Source: Balanoglossus misakiensis
Lineage: Eukaryota > Hemichordata
DNA: 64,000 nucleotides
Assembly: GCA_040954595.2 (NCBI GenBank)
Contig: JBECUI020000033.1
Coordinates: 124,001-188,000, forward strand
Reading direction: 5' to 3'
Positions 39,348 to 48,436 of this stretch are shown piece by piece (position 1 is the first letter of the stretch; every line of letters starts with the position of its first letter). The notes below the pieces were generated by a model, which was not told the origin of the DNA, searched no databases, and was given only the letters and a program-made list of their open reading frames with translations. The translations under genes and the position numbers were made by a program.

Positions 39348-40799
39348 ATGAAGGGAACAACAAAAATATTCTTGTTATCATTGATGCTTCTAGCTTCCTG
39401 TGCTGGTATGCCTAAGTTTTCCGAGGCTCCGCCTGCATGGTGGAACTTCTCATCGGAAATTCCAGAGGGCTACAGGAATTTTCGGGGATACGGGAAGGGA
39501 GAGAGCTACTATGCTGCGCAGAATACAGCCATCGTAGACCTACTAGATAACATTATCGATAGTATGGAACTGGGGGACAAAGAGAACTGGATCCCCTTGG
39601 GGGAAAATACAGTACAGGTTTTTCGGGATGCACTGACCCAGGTCTTACTTAGCACGAAGTTACTCCCTGTAGAATTGGCTGAAGGACTTACCTTGCTCAG
39701 AAAGGATAGCTGGTCCAGTGGCAAAAAGGATTATGGAGAGGTCTTGGAAGTAACTTGGGAGGAGTCGGACTTTCAGAAGCAGCGTTTGTTCTTCTTAAAT
39801 GAGGTAAATTGGGAATTTCGTAATCTTCAGATTCAAGAATCAAGGGCTTTGGCGGCACAGGATGCAGGGGATTATTATGAATCGGCTCTGCTTTGGGCCC
39901 AGGCCGCTGGGGTGGCCGGAGAAGTTGGTGATGCTAGCAGAAAGGAGCAGAATCTTGCTGAGGTAATCAAAGCTCTTGAATCCCTGGAATACGTGGTCGA
40001 GGAAGCTCCTGATTCGGTAACGATAGGGTCCTTTTCTGTCGGGACGGTTGTCTTTCGGGTGCTTTCTGATGGAAAGGGAGTGGGAAATGCCGCCTTTGTG
40101 ATGGGGTTTCCCAGGCTTAATCGAGACAACTCGGAGGTTCAGGGGGAAGCTCTTGTTTCCTCTGATAGCGAAGGTTTCGTGGTGTTTACCCTACCCATAG
40201 CAGATAGAGTGGGAAGAAAAACCCTTAGCATTGCTCCCAGTGTCCGTCCTTTCCTGGATCTTGCTACCATTACCGATGCTGAAGATTTGGAGCAATTTAC
40301 TGCAGCGATACAAAAAAACCAGGGGACAGTTTTTTATGAGGTTCTTATCCGTAGTCGGGAGATTAGTACGGGGATCCTTGTTGTGGAAACCGATCTGGCT
40401 GGTTACGCTCTGGACTCCCATGCCACCGCCAGGGGAATCCTCGAAGCCCTAACAGAAGAAGGTTTTGATGTTTCCCTTATGCCTCTTGATCCTGTAGAAA
40501 TGGCATCACGGAACGACAGGGAGTTTTTGCGTGATTTAAAGGCTGATCAGCAATTCAGCGAGTTCCGAAGGGTTATTTTTGGTACAGTTGCTTTAGAAGG
40601 TTTTGAAGAAGGTAGTGAAGGTTATTCCGTTCAGGCTTCGGGAACTCTTAAACTTGGAGATATTTCCCGGCAAGTGATTCTTATAGAAAGGGAATTGACA
40701 AAGAACAGTCGGGCCACCGATGGCCCCCAGGCAATCATTACTGCCTTCAGACAACTGGGGCGAGAATTTGCCCAGTTGATCATGGACGAAGTCCCTTGA
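39348..40799 (+). CDS. Lipoprotein of unknown function
   Basis: The protein has 483 aa from ATG 39348, chosen because the signal MKGTTKIFLLSLMLLASCAG (lipid Cys at 18) begins there; the frame is open to a TTG at 39327. Residues ~25-170 (APPAWWNF ... YRNFRGYGKGESYYAAQNTAIVDLLDNI) resemble LPP20-type lipoproteins, which share an AxxxAxxDL helix. The C-terminal ~120 residues have a TolB/CsgG-like feel (FRRVIFGTVALEGFEEG, QVILIERELTK). It is followed 9 bp later by mnmE. Confidence 0.7.
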   Translation: MKGTTKIFLLSLMLLASCAGMPKFSEAPPAWWNFSSEIPEGYRNFRGYGKGESYYAAQNTAIVDLLDNIIDSMELGDKENWIPLGENTVQVFRDALTQVLLSTKLLPVELAEGLTLLRKDSWSSGKKDYGEVLEVTWEESDFQKQRLFFLNEVNWEFRNLQIQESRALAAQDAGDYYESALLWAQAAGVAGEVGDASRKEQNLAEVIKALESLEYVVEEAPDSVTIGSFSVGTVVFRVLSDGKGVGNAAFVMGFPRLNRDNSEVQGEALVSSDSEGFVVFTLPIADRVGRKTLSIAPSVRPFLDLATITDAEDLEQFTAAIQKNQGTVFYEVLIRSREISTGILVVETDLAGYALDSHATARGILEALTEEGFDVSLMPLDPVEMASRNDREFLRDLKADQQFSEFRRVIFGTVALEGFEEGSEGYSVQASGTLKLGDISRQVILIERELTKNSRATDGPQAIITAFRQLGREFAQLIMDEVP

Positions 40800-40808
40800 G
40801 GGTAGCCT

Positions 40809-42182
40809 CTGAACATCTCTTCCTACGATCCCGATCATCTTATTTATGCTCTAGCCACACCTTGGGGTGAGGGGGCCCTGGCGATAACCAGGGTTTCTGG
40901 CCCCGGCTCTCTTGCAGCCCTGGCTCGGGGATTCTCTTACCCAGAAAAAATTACTCAGGCTCGTGGTTTTACCCTTGTGTACGGTTGGCTGCTGAATCCC
41001 GATGATGGTTCAAGAATTGATGAGGTTCTTATTGCGGTGTTTCGAGCCCCCAAGAGCTATACAGGGCAGGAAGCTGCAGAAATCAGCAGCCACGGAGGCC
41101 TCAGCACAACGCGGGCCGTGGCGGCGGCATTAAAACGAATGGGTTTTCGGGATGCCGCTCCAGGAGAATTCACTTTTCGTGCCTATCTGAATGGTAGAAT
41201 GGACCTTACTCGGGCCGAGGCCGTTCAGGAAATTGTTAGCTCCCATACGGATCGTGCCCGATCGCAGGCCATATCCCGGCTTGGAGGGAGTCTTTGGAGA
41301 GCTGTGGATAACATCAAGGCCAAGATAGCCCATTTGGCAACGGTGACGGCCCTGGCCTTGGATTATCCCGAAGAAGAAACCGAACCAGTAGCCCTGGATA
41401 GGAATCTGTGGGAAGAAATCTTGCGCTCTCTGCGGGAGCTATTGGCTACCTGGCGCACAAGTCAAGTTTATAAGGATGGTCTCAGGATAGCCCTTATAGG
41501 TCCCCCCAATGCCGGGAAATCTTCCCTTTTTAACCTATTTCTTCGGGAAGAACGTTCCATTGTCACTCCAATTCCGGGGACAACTCGGGACTACCTGGAG
41601 GCTTTGATTGACCTTGCAGGAATTCCCTTAAGGCTTTTTGACACAGCCGGGCTACGGGAAATTCCTGTAGACACGGTGGAGGCCGAAGGTATTCGCCGGA
41701 CAAAGACCTTACTGGATACTGTTAACATTATTCTTTTTGTGGCAGACGGCAAAAAAGGTTTGGGAGAGGAAGAATACCGTTTTTTGTCTGCTCACAGTAG
41801 CAAGGAGAGGCCCTTAATCAAACTCTGGAACAAAGCTGATGCGGCTCCTGAGGCACCTTCAGGATTCCTTTCTATAAGCGCAAAGACTGGAGAGGGGTTT
41901 ATTGCCCTGGAAAAAGAGCTTGAGTGCTGTGCCTTGGGAAGCAATCAGAAACTTGAGGGTGAAGTTCCAATGATAGGGTCCCTCCGACAGAAAGAACTTC
42001 TGAATCTGGCCCTGACAGCAATGGAGAGGTTCTCAGCAGGGTTGGAAGTACCTAACTTTCCTCTGGATATGCTGGCAGAAGATCTTCGGGAGGCCCTGAA
42101 TGCACTTGGAGAAATTACCGGAGAAGTTACCTCCAGAGATATCCTTGAAAAACTTTTTTCCAGTTTCTGTGTGGGCAAATGA
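40809..42182 (+). CDS. mnmE: tRNA modification GTPase MnmE, probable CTG start
   Basis: With MnmG it makes the 5-carboxymethylaminomethyl-type modification of U34 in tRNAs. The conserved N-terminal segment LIYALATPWGEGALAITRVSG lies upstream of the first ATG/GTG/TTG in frame (GTG 40977), which would remove 56 essential residues. In frame, a TAG at 40803 is followed by CTG 40809, with TGAGGG upstream at fitting distance, so CTG is the best start (457 aa, normal length). G-domain motifs are GPPNAGKSS, DTAGLREI and NKAD. The C-terminal FCVGK carries the catalytic Cys. The tight spacing suggests an operon with the upstream lipoproteins. Confidence 0.9.
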   Translation: MNISSYDPDHLIYALATPWGEGALAITRVSGPGSLAALARGFSYPEKITQARGFTLVYGWLLNPDDGSRIDEVLIAVFRAPKSYTGQEAAEISSHGGLSTTRAVAAALKRMGFRDAAPGEFTFRAYLNGRMDLTRAEAVQEIVSSHTDRARSQAISRLGGSLWRAVDNIKAKIAHLATVTALALDYPEEETEPVALDRNLWEEILRSLRELLATWRTSQVYKDGLRIALIGPPNAGKSSLFNLFLREERSIVTPIPGTTRDYLEALIDLAGIPLRLFDTAGLREIPVDTVEAEGIRRTKTLLDTVNIILFVADGKKGLGEEEYRFLSAHSSKERPLIKLWNKADAAPEAPSGFLSISAKTGEGFIALEKELECCALGSNQKLEGEVPMIGSLRQKELLNLALTAMERFSAGLEVPNFPLDMLAEDLREALNALGEITGEVTSRDILEKLFSSFCVGK

Positions 42183-42638
42183 GGTAAAAGGTTTGAATGT
42201 TTCACCTTATAGCATAACCCCCACCTTTTAATTCAGATATACCCTGAACTCCATGATTGTTGCGTTAGAGCAGCGGCGAAGGGCATTGGTAGAATAGGCA
42301 CTTGGAACTTTTATAGGTTTTTGAAGCATTATGGAGAGTATAATTCGATGGGTATAGGAATAAATGTTTTTATGATAAGTAATTAAAATGAACAGAAGAA
42401 TCTACTTTTCATTTTCCCCCCACTAAATTAGAAATAGATAAGCTAATCCAATAACGTGCAACACCTACCACCTTATCGAGTTAACGTGATTAGAAGGACA
42501 AATCCTTATACCAAACACTGATTTTGGGAAGACGATTGAGGTTCTGCACACAGTTTATACAAGAGGGCGATCCAAAGTTATCAGGTAGTGTTTAAAAAAT
42601 TGCGCAGATTCTAAAAAGGCATTGAAAAAAAATGTCCT
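42183..42638. other. Intergenic region with single motif
   Basis: No gene. It holds an 8-bp inverted repeat (TAAAAGGT with ACCTTTTA) just past mnmE that could weakly terminate it, and the dispersed motif at 42388. IS256 copy 3 begins at 42639. Confidence 0.5.
42388..42403 (+). repeat. Dispersed motif, site E
   Basis: ATGAACAGAAGAATCT is followed by ACTTTTCATTTTCCCCCC; the frame reads MNRRIYFSFSPH then stop. MNRRIY matches the reading of the 50-bp array units, and the flanks match site D. Confidence 0.85.
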
Positions 42639-42906
42639 CCAATGTTGAAATGGAATCGAATGCAAAACCATTCACACGGAGGACAAAATGAGGTCAGAGA
42701 CCCCACGGGAAAGATCATACAGATAGATGAAGGTCTCCTACAGAGCAGCCAAATGGTTAAAGAAACCGTATGAGGAAACTTTGAATGCCATGCTCAATGC
42801 GGAGGCAGATCCTTTACTTCAGGCTGAAAAATACGAACCTACGGATGCACGAAAAGATACTCGTGCCGGACATTACACCAGGAAGTTGGATATCACTGCT
42901 TTCAAG

Positions 42907-42936
42907 AGTAGGGACAGGTCGCGACCTGTCCCTACT
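42907..42936. repeat. 30-bp perfect palindrome, REP-like
   Basis: The sequence from AGTAGGGACAGGTCG to its exact complement, centred on CGCG, lies inside the IS256 remnant between the KLDITAF and LPFETAI blocks, where it displaces transposase sequence. Palindromes of the GTAGGG(A/G)C...G(T/C)CCCTAC type are known as dispersed repeats in many bacteria. Confidence 0.9.
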
Positions 42937-43571
42937 TCGGCTTCCATTTGAAACAGCAATTATTGAGCGTTATAAACGCCGGGAAACATCCGTTGGCCTT
43001 AGTTGAAATGTATTTAGCTGGTGTTTCAGTGCGCCTAGTTAAAGATATTACCGAGGCGCCCTTTGGGGAAGCAAGGTAAAGCCCTGGGACAATGAGCAAT
43101 TTGAACCAGGATCTCTTAGTAGAGAATCAATAAGCGCTCATGGGCTGGAGAAGTTGAGAAATGTGAGCATTTCTGGTAGCGATAGGCGTCTCAGAAAGCG
43201 GATATCGTAGTGTTTGCTGTTGAAGGTGAAAAGGAAGATAAAGCTGGATGGAGCAACTTTCTTGCACACTTGACAACCTAAGGGCTTAAGGATACTAAAG
43301 CTCTTCATAAGCGACAAATGCATCGGGTTGGCCTGAATCCATCGAAGAGTTTTTCCCTAAAGCACGATGGCAACGATGCGTTGTTCACTATTACCGGAAT
43401 GTATTCTCAGTAGTTCCCCGTGAGAAGGTCCGTGAAGTTGCAGCAATGCTGAAGGCAATTCATGCGCAAGAAGATCGTGATGCTGCTCTTGAGAAGGCTC
43501 AACTGATTGAAGCGAAACTCCGCAATATGAAACTTCCCCAGGCTTCTGACATGGTGAGAAACTATATCCAC

Positions 43572-43613
43572 GTTCGCAGAACCCTGGTTCGAAGAACCCT
43601 GGTTCGCAGAACC
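43572..43613. repeat. 15-bp microrepeat (2.8 copies) with internal dyads
   Basis: GTTCGCAGAACCCTG, GTTCGAAGAACCCTG and GTTCGCAGAACC follow one another; each contains GGTTC-NNN-GAACC, itself an inverted repeat. It replaces a conserved transposase segment. Confidence 0.9.
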
Positions 43614-43772
43614 AACTTGCAGAACATTCCCTCGATGGGAATTCGGCCCTTATGCTATCAGCTGCCAGGCTCAGGCAGATCATGGGAACAAAATGGAGTA
43701 CAGAAAAGTATTTGAATATGGACTTACTTAAAGCGATAAGGCAAGATGTACGTTAGGCTCTTTCAACATTGG

Positions 43773-44146
43773 AGATTTGAAAGAGCGCAACATTCTTGAC
43801 ACTACCTGGCATTGTCCCTATTCCTAAGGAATTTAAGGCTGGTTCAATTTTATCTGTCTATCACCCAACCAAAGAAAAGTTTCTGTGCTGCGTTTTCCAA
43901 AGGCCTTCAAACAAATTTTACTAAGTATTAAATTTTTTAAAGACTATGTATCGGAAGCAGTTCCAAACTTCCTATCTTCAGTAGTATTGGTAATTTACCC
44001 TCCCTTTCATATAGGGTTTCATTTAGAGAAAATAGCCTTTAATCCGCTAGATATAGCTATTAATCCATCATAGTTTTAACAATTCTCGTCTTGACGTTCC
44101 TCTCCTTTGCTGGCAGTATTATCCTCTCGGAATAGGGGGGAAAAGG
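43773..44146. other. Intergenic leader of nrdA
   Basis: No gene was recognised. TTGACG near 44092 and TATTAT near 44118 are possible promoter boxes, but the spacer is long (about 20). I saw no clear NrdR box. Confidence 0.45.
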
Positions 44147-47110
44147 ATGGATATAAAGCATGTCATAAAAAGGAACGGACAATGGGAGCCCTTCGACCAA
44201 ACCCGTTTGGACCGAGCTTTGAAGCGGGCTTTTGAGGCGGCGGGGAAACGTCCTGACAAGTCTGTTTTATCTGGTATGGCCGATGATATAACCTTAGAGG
44301 CTTCCAGGATTTTAGCCGGGAGGACCCCTCAAGTAGAGTTTCTCCAGGATTTGGTAGAACGGAAGCTGATGAAGGACGGTCATTACTCGGTAGTCAAGGG
44401 TTATATCCTTTATCGAGAGGAACGGCGTCGGGCTCGGGAAGAACGGCACCGAATGATTCTCCAGCGGGCTAATGTTGGCGACCTTATGGTAACCAAGAGG
44501 AAAGGTTCACGGGAGGCCTTGGATTTGGAGAAGATCCAAGGCAATCTGGAACGGGTTTCAGGGGACATTGATGTCCCCATTGATATTGATGGACTGTTAG
44601 AGCAGATTCTCAGGGAGGTTTACAGCGGTATAGATTCAAGAAAGCTTGAGAAGGCAATGATTATGGCTGCTGTTGGTTACATTGAGAGGGACCCTGCTTA
44701 CGATAAGATTGCTGTACGGTTGTTTTTGCAACACCTTTATAAAGAGGTTTTAGGCGATTCTTTTAATGCTATGGAGTTGGACCGGGCCTATAGGGAAGCC
44801 TTCCTTCGAGGTATACAAAGGGGATTAGAGCAGGGGATCTATGATCCCCGGCTTGGGGAGTTTGACCTTGAGAAGCTGTCTAAGGCTCTGGCCCCCGATA
44901 GGGATGAGCTGTTCCGCTATTTGGGCCTTCAAACTCTCTATGAACGTTACTTTATCCGGATTGGCGATTCGGTCACGGAAACACCTCAGGCTTTCTGGAT
45001 GCGTACCGCTATGGGGCTGGCCTTGGAAGAAGAAGATAGGGAGGTCAGGGCCATTGAATTTTACCAGCTCTATTCCACTTTAAGGTTCATCTCCTCCACT
45101 CCAACGCTCTTTCATGGGGGGCTTAAACATCCCCAGCTCTCTAGCTGCTATGTGAGCAAATTAGAGGATGATCTTAATCATATTTTCAAGGTATTTTCCG
45201 ATAACGCTCAGCTTTCCAAGTGGTCCGGGGGTATAGGGAATGATTGGACGGCTGTAAGGGGGACTGGAGCGCTTATTCAATCTACTCGGGTGGAAAGCCA
45301 GGGGGTTATTCCTTTTTTGAAGATTGCTAACGATACCACTGTTGCCATTAACCGTTCGGGAAAGAGGCGGGGGGCTACGGCGGCTTATCTGGAGACCTGG
45401 CATTTTGACATTGAGGATTTTCTTGACCTTCGCCGGAACACCGGGGACGAGAGACGCCGGACTCACGACATGAATACGGCTTGCTGGATTCCCGACCTTT
45501 TTATGAAACGAGTTTCTGAAAATGCCACGTGGACACTCTTCAGCCCCGATGAGGTGCCCGAACTTCACGAGATTTATGGGCGTGCCTTTGAAGAGCGTTA
45601 TGTTCATTACGAAAAAGAGGCTGCAGAGGGGCGCATCCGGCTTTTCAGAGAGATTGAGGCTGTCAAGCTCTGGAGAAAGATGCTTACCCGTCTTTTTGAG
45701 ACGGGGCATCCCTGGCTCACCTTTAAGGATTCCTGCAATATTCGCAGTCCTCAGGATCATGTTGGGGTTGTTCATAATTCCAATCTATGCACGGAAATCG
45801 TTCTGAATAACAGCAGAGAAGAGACCGCCGTTTGTAATCTGGGGTCCATCAACCTAAGCCAGCACATGGGGCCAGAAGGTCTAAACGAGGCAAAGCTTGC
45901 CGAAACCATAAGCACAGCTCTACGGATGTTGGACAACGTGATTGATCTTAATTTCTATCCTACCGAGGAGGCTCGGAGAAGCAATTTGCGGCATAGGCCG
46001 GTGGCTCTTGGGGTCATGGGACTTCAGGATGCTCTTTTTATTCAGCGTCTGCCTTTTGCCTCTGCTGAGGCGGGGGAATTGATTGATAGGATCATGGAAA
46101 CCATTAGTTACCACGCTATTCTGGCTTCCAGCCGTCTTGCCGAAGAACGAGGCATCTATGAGACCTATCCGGGCAGCAAGTGGGACAGGGGCATATTTCC
46201 TCTGGATACCCTGGATCTTCTGGAGATGGAGAGGGGAATACCCTTGGAAGTGGACCGGGAGAGTCGTTTGGATTGGGCCCCAGTAAGGGAGCATGTCCGC
46301 CGGCATGGTATGCGGAACTGCACTACCATGGCCATTGCTCCCACCGCTACTATCAGCAACATTGCTGGTTGCTTTCCCTGCATTGAACCTCTCTATAAGA
46401 ACCTTTATGTCAAAGCCAACCTGAGTGGAGAGTTCACCATTGTTAATAGCTATCTAATACGAGATCTTAAAGAGAGGGGCCTCTGGAGTCCCTCCATGCT
46501 GGACCAGATTAAATACCATGATGGAGATATTTCTGGAATCCCCGGGATTCCTGAAGAGATTAAAGAACTCTATGTTGAAGCCTTTGACATTGACCCTCTC
46601 TGGCTTCTGGAACTCACTGCCCGGCGGGGAAAGTGGATTGACCAAAGCCAAAGCCATAATGTCTTTATGAAGGGGGTTAGCGGCCAGATGCTCGAAGTTA
46701 TCTACACCACCGCCTGGCGTAAAGGGCTTAAGTCCACCTACTATCTGCGAAGCCTGGCTGCTAGCCAGATTGAAAAATCAACCCTGGATGCCAAAGTTTT
46801 TGGATACACTCAGAAGCGGGTTGAAGCTTCTCTTCCTCCATCCATGGTTGAGAAAACTCCTATACCGGAGAAGCCCGAAGAACCCACTACTCCCCCAGGT
46901 TCCCATTCTGTGGCCTCGTCCCTTATGCAACCTGTTGTTGACAAGGCCCCTCTGACTCTGGAAGCCATGCCTGATGACCTGGCCAGTCTTATATCTGATG
47001 ATGCCTCGGGTGGGGATGATTACTTGGAACTCAGTAATAAAACTGTTTCTGCAACTCAAGAAAAAAGTATCTGCAGTCTTTTGGATGCTGAATGCGAAGC
47101 CTGTCAATAA
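44147..47110 (+). CDS. nrdA: Class I ribonucleotide reductase large subunit with two ATP-cones
   Basis: NrdA reduces ribonucleoside diphosphates using a radical supplied by NrdB. The protein has 987 aa, longer than the ~760-aa E. coli type. Two ATP-cone domains are visible, residues ~1-95 (VIKRNGQWEPFDQTRLDRAL) and ~110-200 (VTKRKGSREALDLEKIQGNL). The catalytic core has SSCYVSKLEDD, the active-site NSNLCTEIVLNN (Asn, Cys, Glu) and CNLGSINLSQH. The C-terminal CEACQ supplies the redox-shuttle cysteines. A ~90-residue Pro/Ser-rich linker precedes that tail. GGGGGAAAAGG precedes ATG 44147, and nrdB follows 41 bp later. Confidence 0.96.
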   Translation: MDIKHVIKRNGQWEPFDQTRLDRALKRAFEAAGKRPDKSVLSGMADDITLEASRILAGRTPQVEFLQDLVERKLMKDGHYSVVKGYILYREERRRAREERHRMILQRANVGDLMVTKRKGSREALDLEKIQGNLERVSGDIDVPIDIDGLLEQILREVYSGIDSRKLEKAMIMAAVGYIERDPAYDKIAVRLFLQHLYKEVLGDSFNAMELDRAYREAFLRGIQRGLEQGIYDPRLGEFDLEKLSKALAPDRDELFRYLGLQTLYERYFIRIGDSVTETPQAFWMRTAMGLALEEEDREVRAIEFYQLYSTLRFISSTPTLFHGGLKHPQLSSCYVSKLEDDLNHIFKVFSDNAQLSKWSGGIGNDWTAVRGTGALIQSTRVESQGVIPFLKIANDTTVAINRSGKRRGATAAYLETWHFDIEDFLDLRRNTGDERRRTHDMNTACWIPDLFMKRVSENATWTLFSPDEVPELHEIYGRAFEERYVHYEKEAAEGRIRLFREIEAVKLWRKMLTRLFETGHPWLTFKDSCNIRSPQDHVGVVHNSNLCTEIVLNNSREETAVCNLGSINLSQHMGPEGLNEAKLAETISTALRMLDNVIDLNFYPTEEARRSNLRHRPVALGVMGLQDALFIQRLPFASAEAGELIDRIMETISYHAILASSRLAEERGIYETYPGSKWDRGIFPLDTLDLLEMERGIPLEVDRESRLDWAPVREHVRRHGMRNCTTMAIAPTATISNIAGCFPCIEPLYKNLYVKANLSGEFTIVNSYLIRDLKERGLWSPSMLDQIKYHDGDISGIPGIPEEIKELYVEAFDIDPLWLLELTARRGKWIDQSQSHNVFMKGVSGQMLEVIYTTAWRKGLKSTYYLRSLAASQIEKSTLDAKVFGYTQKRVEASLPPSMVEKTPIPEKPEEPTTPPGSHSVASSLMQPVVDKAPLTLEAMPDDLASLISDDASGGDDYLELSNKTVSATQEKSICSLLDAECEACQ

Positions 47111-47151
47111 TTAGCTGGAATCTTAGTATGGTTTAGCTGGTTTTAGGAGAA

Positions 47152-48150
47152 ATGACGATGCCAATTATTAACGATACCAAAACGGATCCGAATAAAATTC
47201 TACCCATGACTTACCTCTGGGCTAGAGAGCACTATAAGGAAGGTGTGGCCAATAACTGGACGGCAGAGGAAATTCCCATGCAAGACGATATTGAGCAGTG
47301 GAAGCGTACGGATTTCCTTTCTAAGGAGGAGCGGAGGCTCATCCTTTGGAATCTAGGATTTTTTTCCACAGCCGAGAGTCTAACTGCCAACAACATAGTT
47401 TTGGCCCTGTACAACCACATTACTGCACCGGAGTGTCGGCAGTATCTTCTGCGTCAGGCCTATGAAGAGGCCATCCATACCGATACGTTTATTTACTGTT
47501 GCGACTCTCTGGGACTTGAACCTGATGTAATCTACGGGATGTACGAAACCATTCCTTCCATTAAGGAGAAGGATGCCTTTGTGGTGGAGCTTACCAAGAA
47601 CGTTTTTGATCCTTCCTTCCGTCCCGTGGGAAGAGAAAACATCCAGCGTTTCATCTATGATCTTATTGGCTACTATGTGATCATGGAGGGCATTTTTTTC
47701 TATGCTGGGTTTGCCATGATGCTGGCTTTGAAACGTCAGAAGAAGATGGTGGGTATAGGCGAGCAGTTCGAATACATCATGCGGGATGAAAGTTTACATC
47801 TTGCCTTTGGTATGGATCTTATCAATACCATTAAGGCCGAGAACCCCGGTGTATGGACTGCCGCATTCCAGGCCGAGATTGTTGGTTTGATCGAGAAGTC
47901 GGTAGAGCTTGAGAAAAACTTTGCTCGTGACGCCTGTCCCTCGGGAATTCTGGGAATCAATGCCGCGCAGTTCATTCAGTACGTGGAATATATTACCGAT
48001 CGTCGTTTAGAGCGTTTGGGACTTATACCTTCTTATGGAGTACCCAATCCTTTTCCCTGGATGAGTCAAGCCACCGACCTGGCCAAGGAAAAGAACTTCT
48101 TTGAAACCCGGGTAACGGAATATAAAACTGGTGGCAATTTAAACTGGTAG
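47152..48150 (+). CDS. nrdB: Ribonucleotide reductase small subunit, class Ic type
   Basis: NrdB generates the oxidant needed by NrdA. The protein has 332 aa. Metal ligands are visible as E75 (FFSTAESLTAN), E106 and H109 (YEEAIHTDTF), the Glu in YYVIMEGIFFY, and the Glu/His of MRDESLH. The residue four past H109, where class Ia enzymes carry the radical Tyr, is F113. The whole region closely resembles chlamydial NrdB (NIVLALYNHITAPECRQYLL), the prototype of class Ic, which uses a Mn(IV)/Fe(III) centre instead of a tyrosyl radical. The assignment to class Ic is therefore from sequence; metal content is inferred. The ribosome-binding site AGGAGA precedes ATG 47152. Confidence 0.94.
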   Translation: MTMPIINDTKTDPNKILPMTYLWAREHYKEGVANNWTAEEIPMQDDIEQWKRTDFLSKEERRLILWNLGFFSTAESLTANNIVLALYNHITAPECRQYLLRQAYEEAIHTDTFIYCCDSLGLEPDVIYGMYETIPSIKEKDAFVVELTKNVFDPSFRPVGRENIQRFIYDLIGYYVIMEGIFFYAGFAMMLALKRQKKMVGIGEQFEYIMRDESLHLAFGMDLINTIKAENPGVWTAAFQAEIVGLIEKSVELEKNFARDACPSGILGINAAQFIQYVEYITDRRLERLGLIPSYGVPNPFPWMSQATDLAKEKNFFETRVTEYKTGGNLNW

Positions 48151-48346
48151 GCATTCATAAGAGGAATTTCTGTTCCTGTTGATTCAGGGGTGGGGGTGGT
48201 TCTCTATATCCTTGTGGAGTGCCGAATCGGTATTGTCTTACTGTGCCAGGGCTCGAAGGAGCTGCCTTTCGGGTAGTTTAAGTTAGGATTGAATCGGATC
48301 AGGAACCCAGTGACTATAGTAAACTGTCATAGCTACTGGAAGGCCT

Positions 48347-48369
48347 GGATAATTTATGATAATTTATCC
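48347..48369. promoter_or_regulatory. Candidate metalloregulator operator before the ABC operon
   Basis: GGATAA and TTATCC flank a centre so that GATAATTTAT occurs twice in tandem. AT-rich GATAAT-type repeats resemble Fur-family boxes. The site lies about 70 bp upstream of the binding-protein start. No experimental support; suggestive only. Confidence 0.35.
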
Positions 48370-48436
48370 TATCTTCCAATTCAGTCTATCAGTCAATATA
48401 ACAGGATTGATGAAAAACTAAAGGAGTTTTTTTTTG

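Larger units (their letters stand above)
42639..43772 (+). mobile_element. Decayed IS256-family insertion sequence, copy 3
   Basis: It is bounded by perfect 12-bp inverted repeats: CCAATGTTGAAA at 42639-42650 and TTTCAACATTGG at 43761-43772. No clear target duplication flanks them. Transposase blocks in shifting frames are ETLNAMLNAEADPLLQAEKY, ARKDTRAGHYTRKLD, LPFETAIIERYKRRE, LVFQCA/EDITEAP, MLKAIHAQEDRDAALEKAQ, KLRNMKLPQASDMVRNYIH and DGNSALMLSAARLRQIMGTK. The block that should contain HWRRIRTNNPLER is replaced by a 15-bp microrepeat. Frameshifts, a palindrome insertion and internal loss make it inactive. Leader and ends match copy 1 at 726-1819. Confidence 0.88.

Noticed and set aside
40977-42182. 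mnmE starting at GTG 40977
   Set aside because: This removes 56 residues that contain the conserved folate-binding N-terminal segment; the upstream CTG gives the normal length.
42240-42310. tRNA-like sequence after mnmE
   Set aside because: Some stem-like words are present, but no cloverleaf with a T-loop could be folded.
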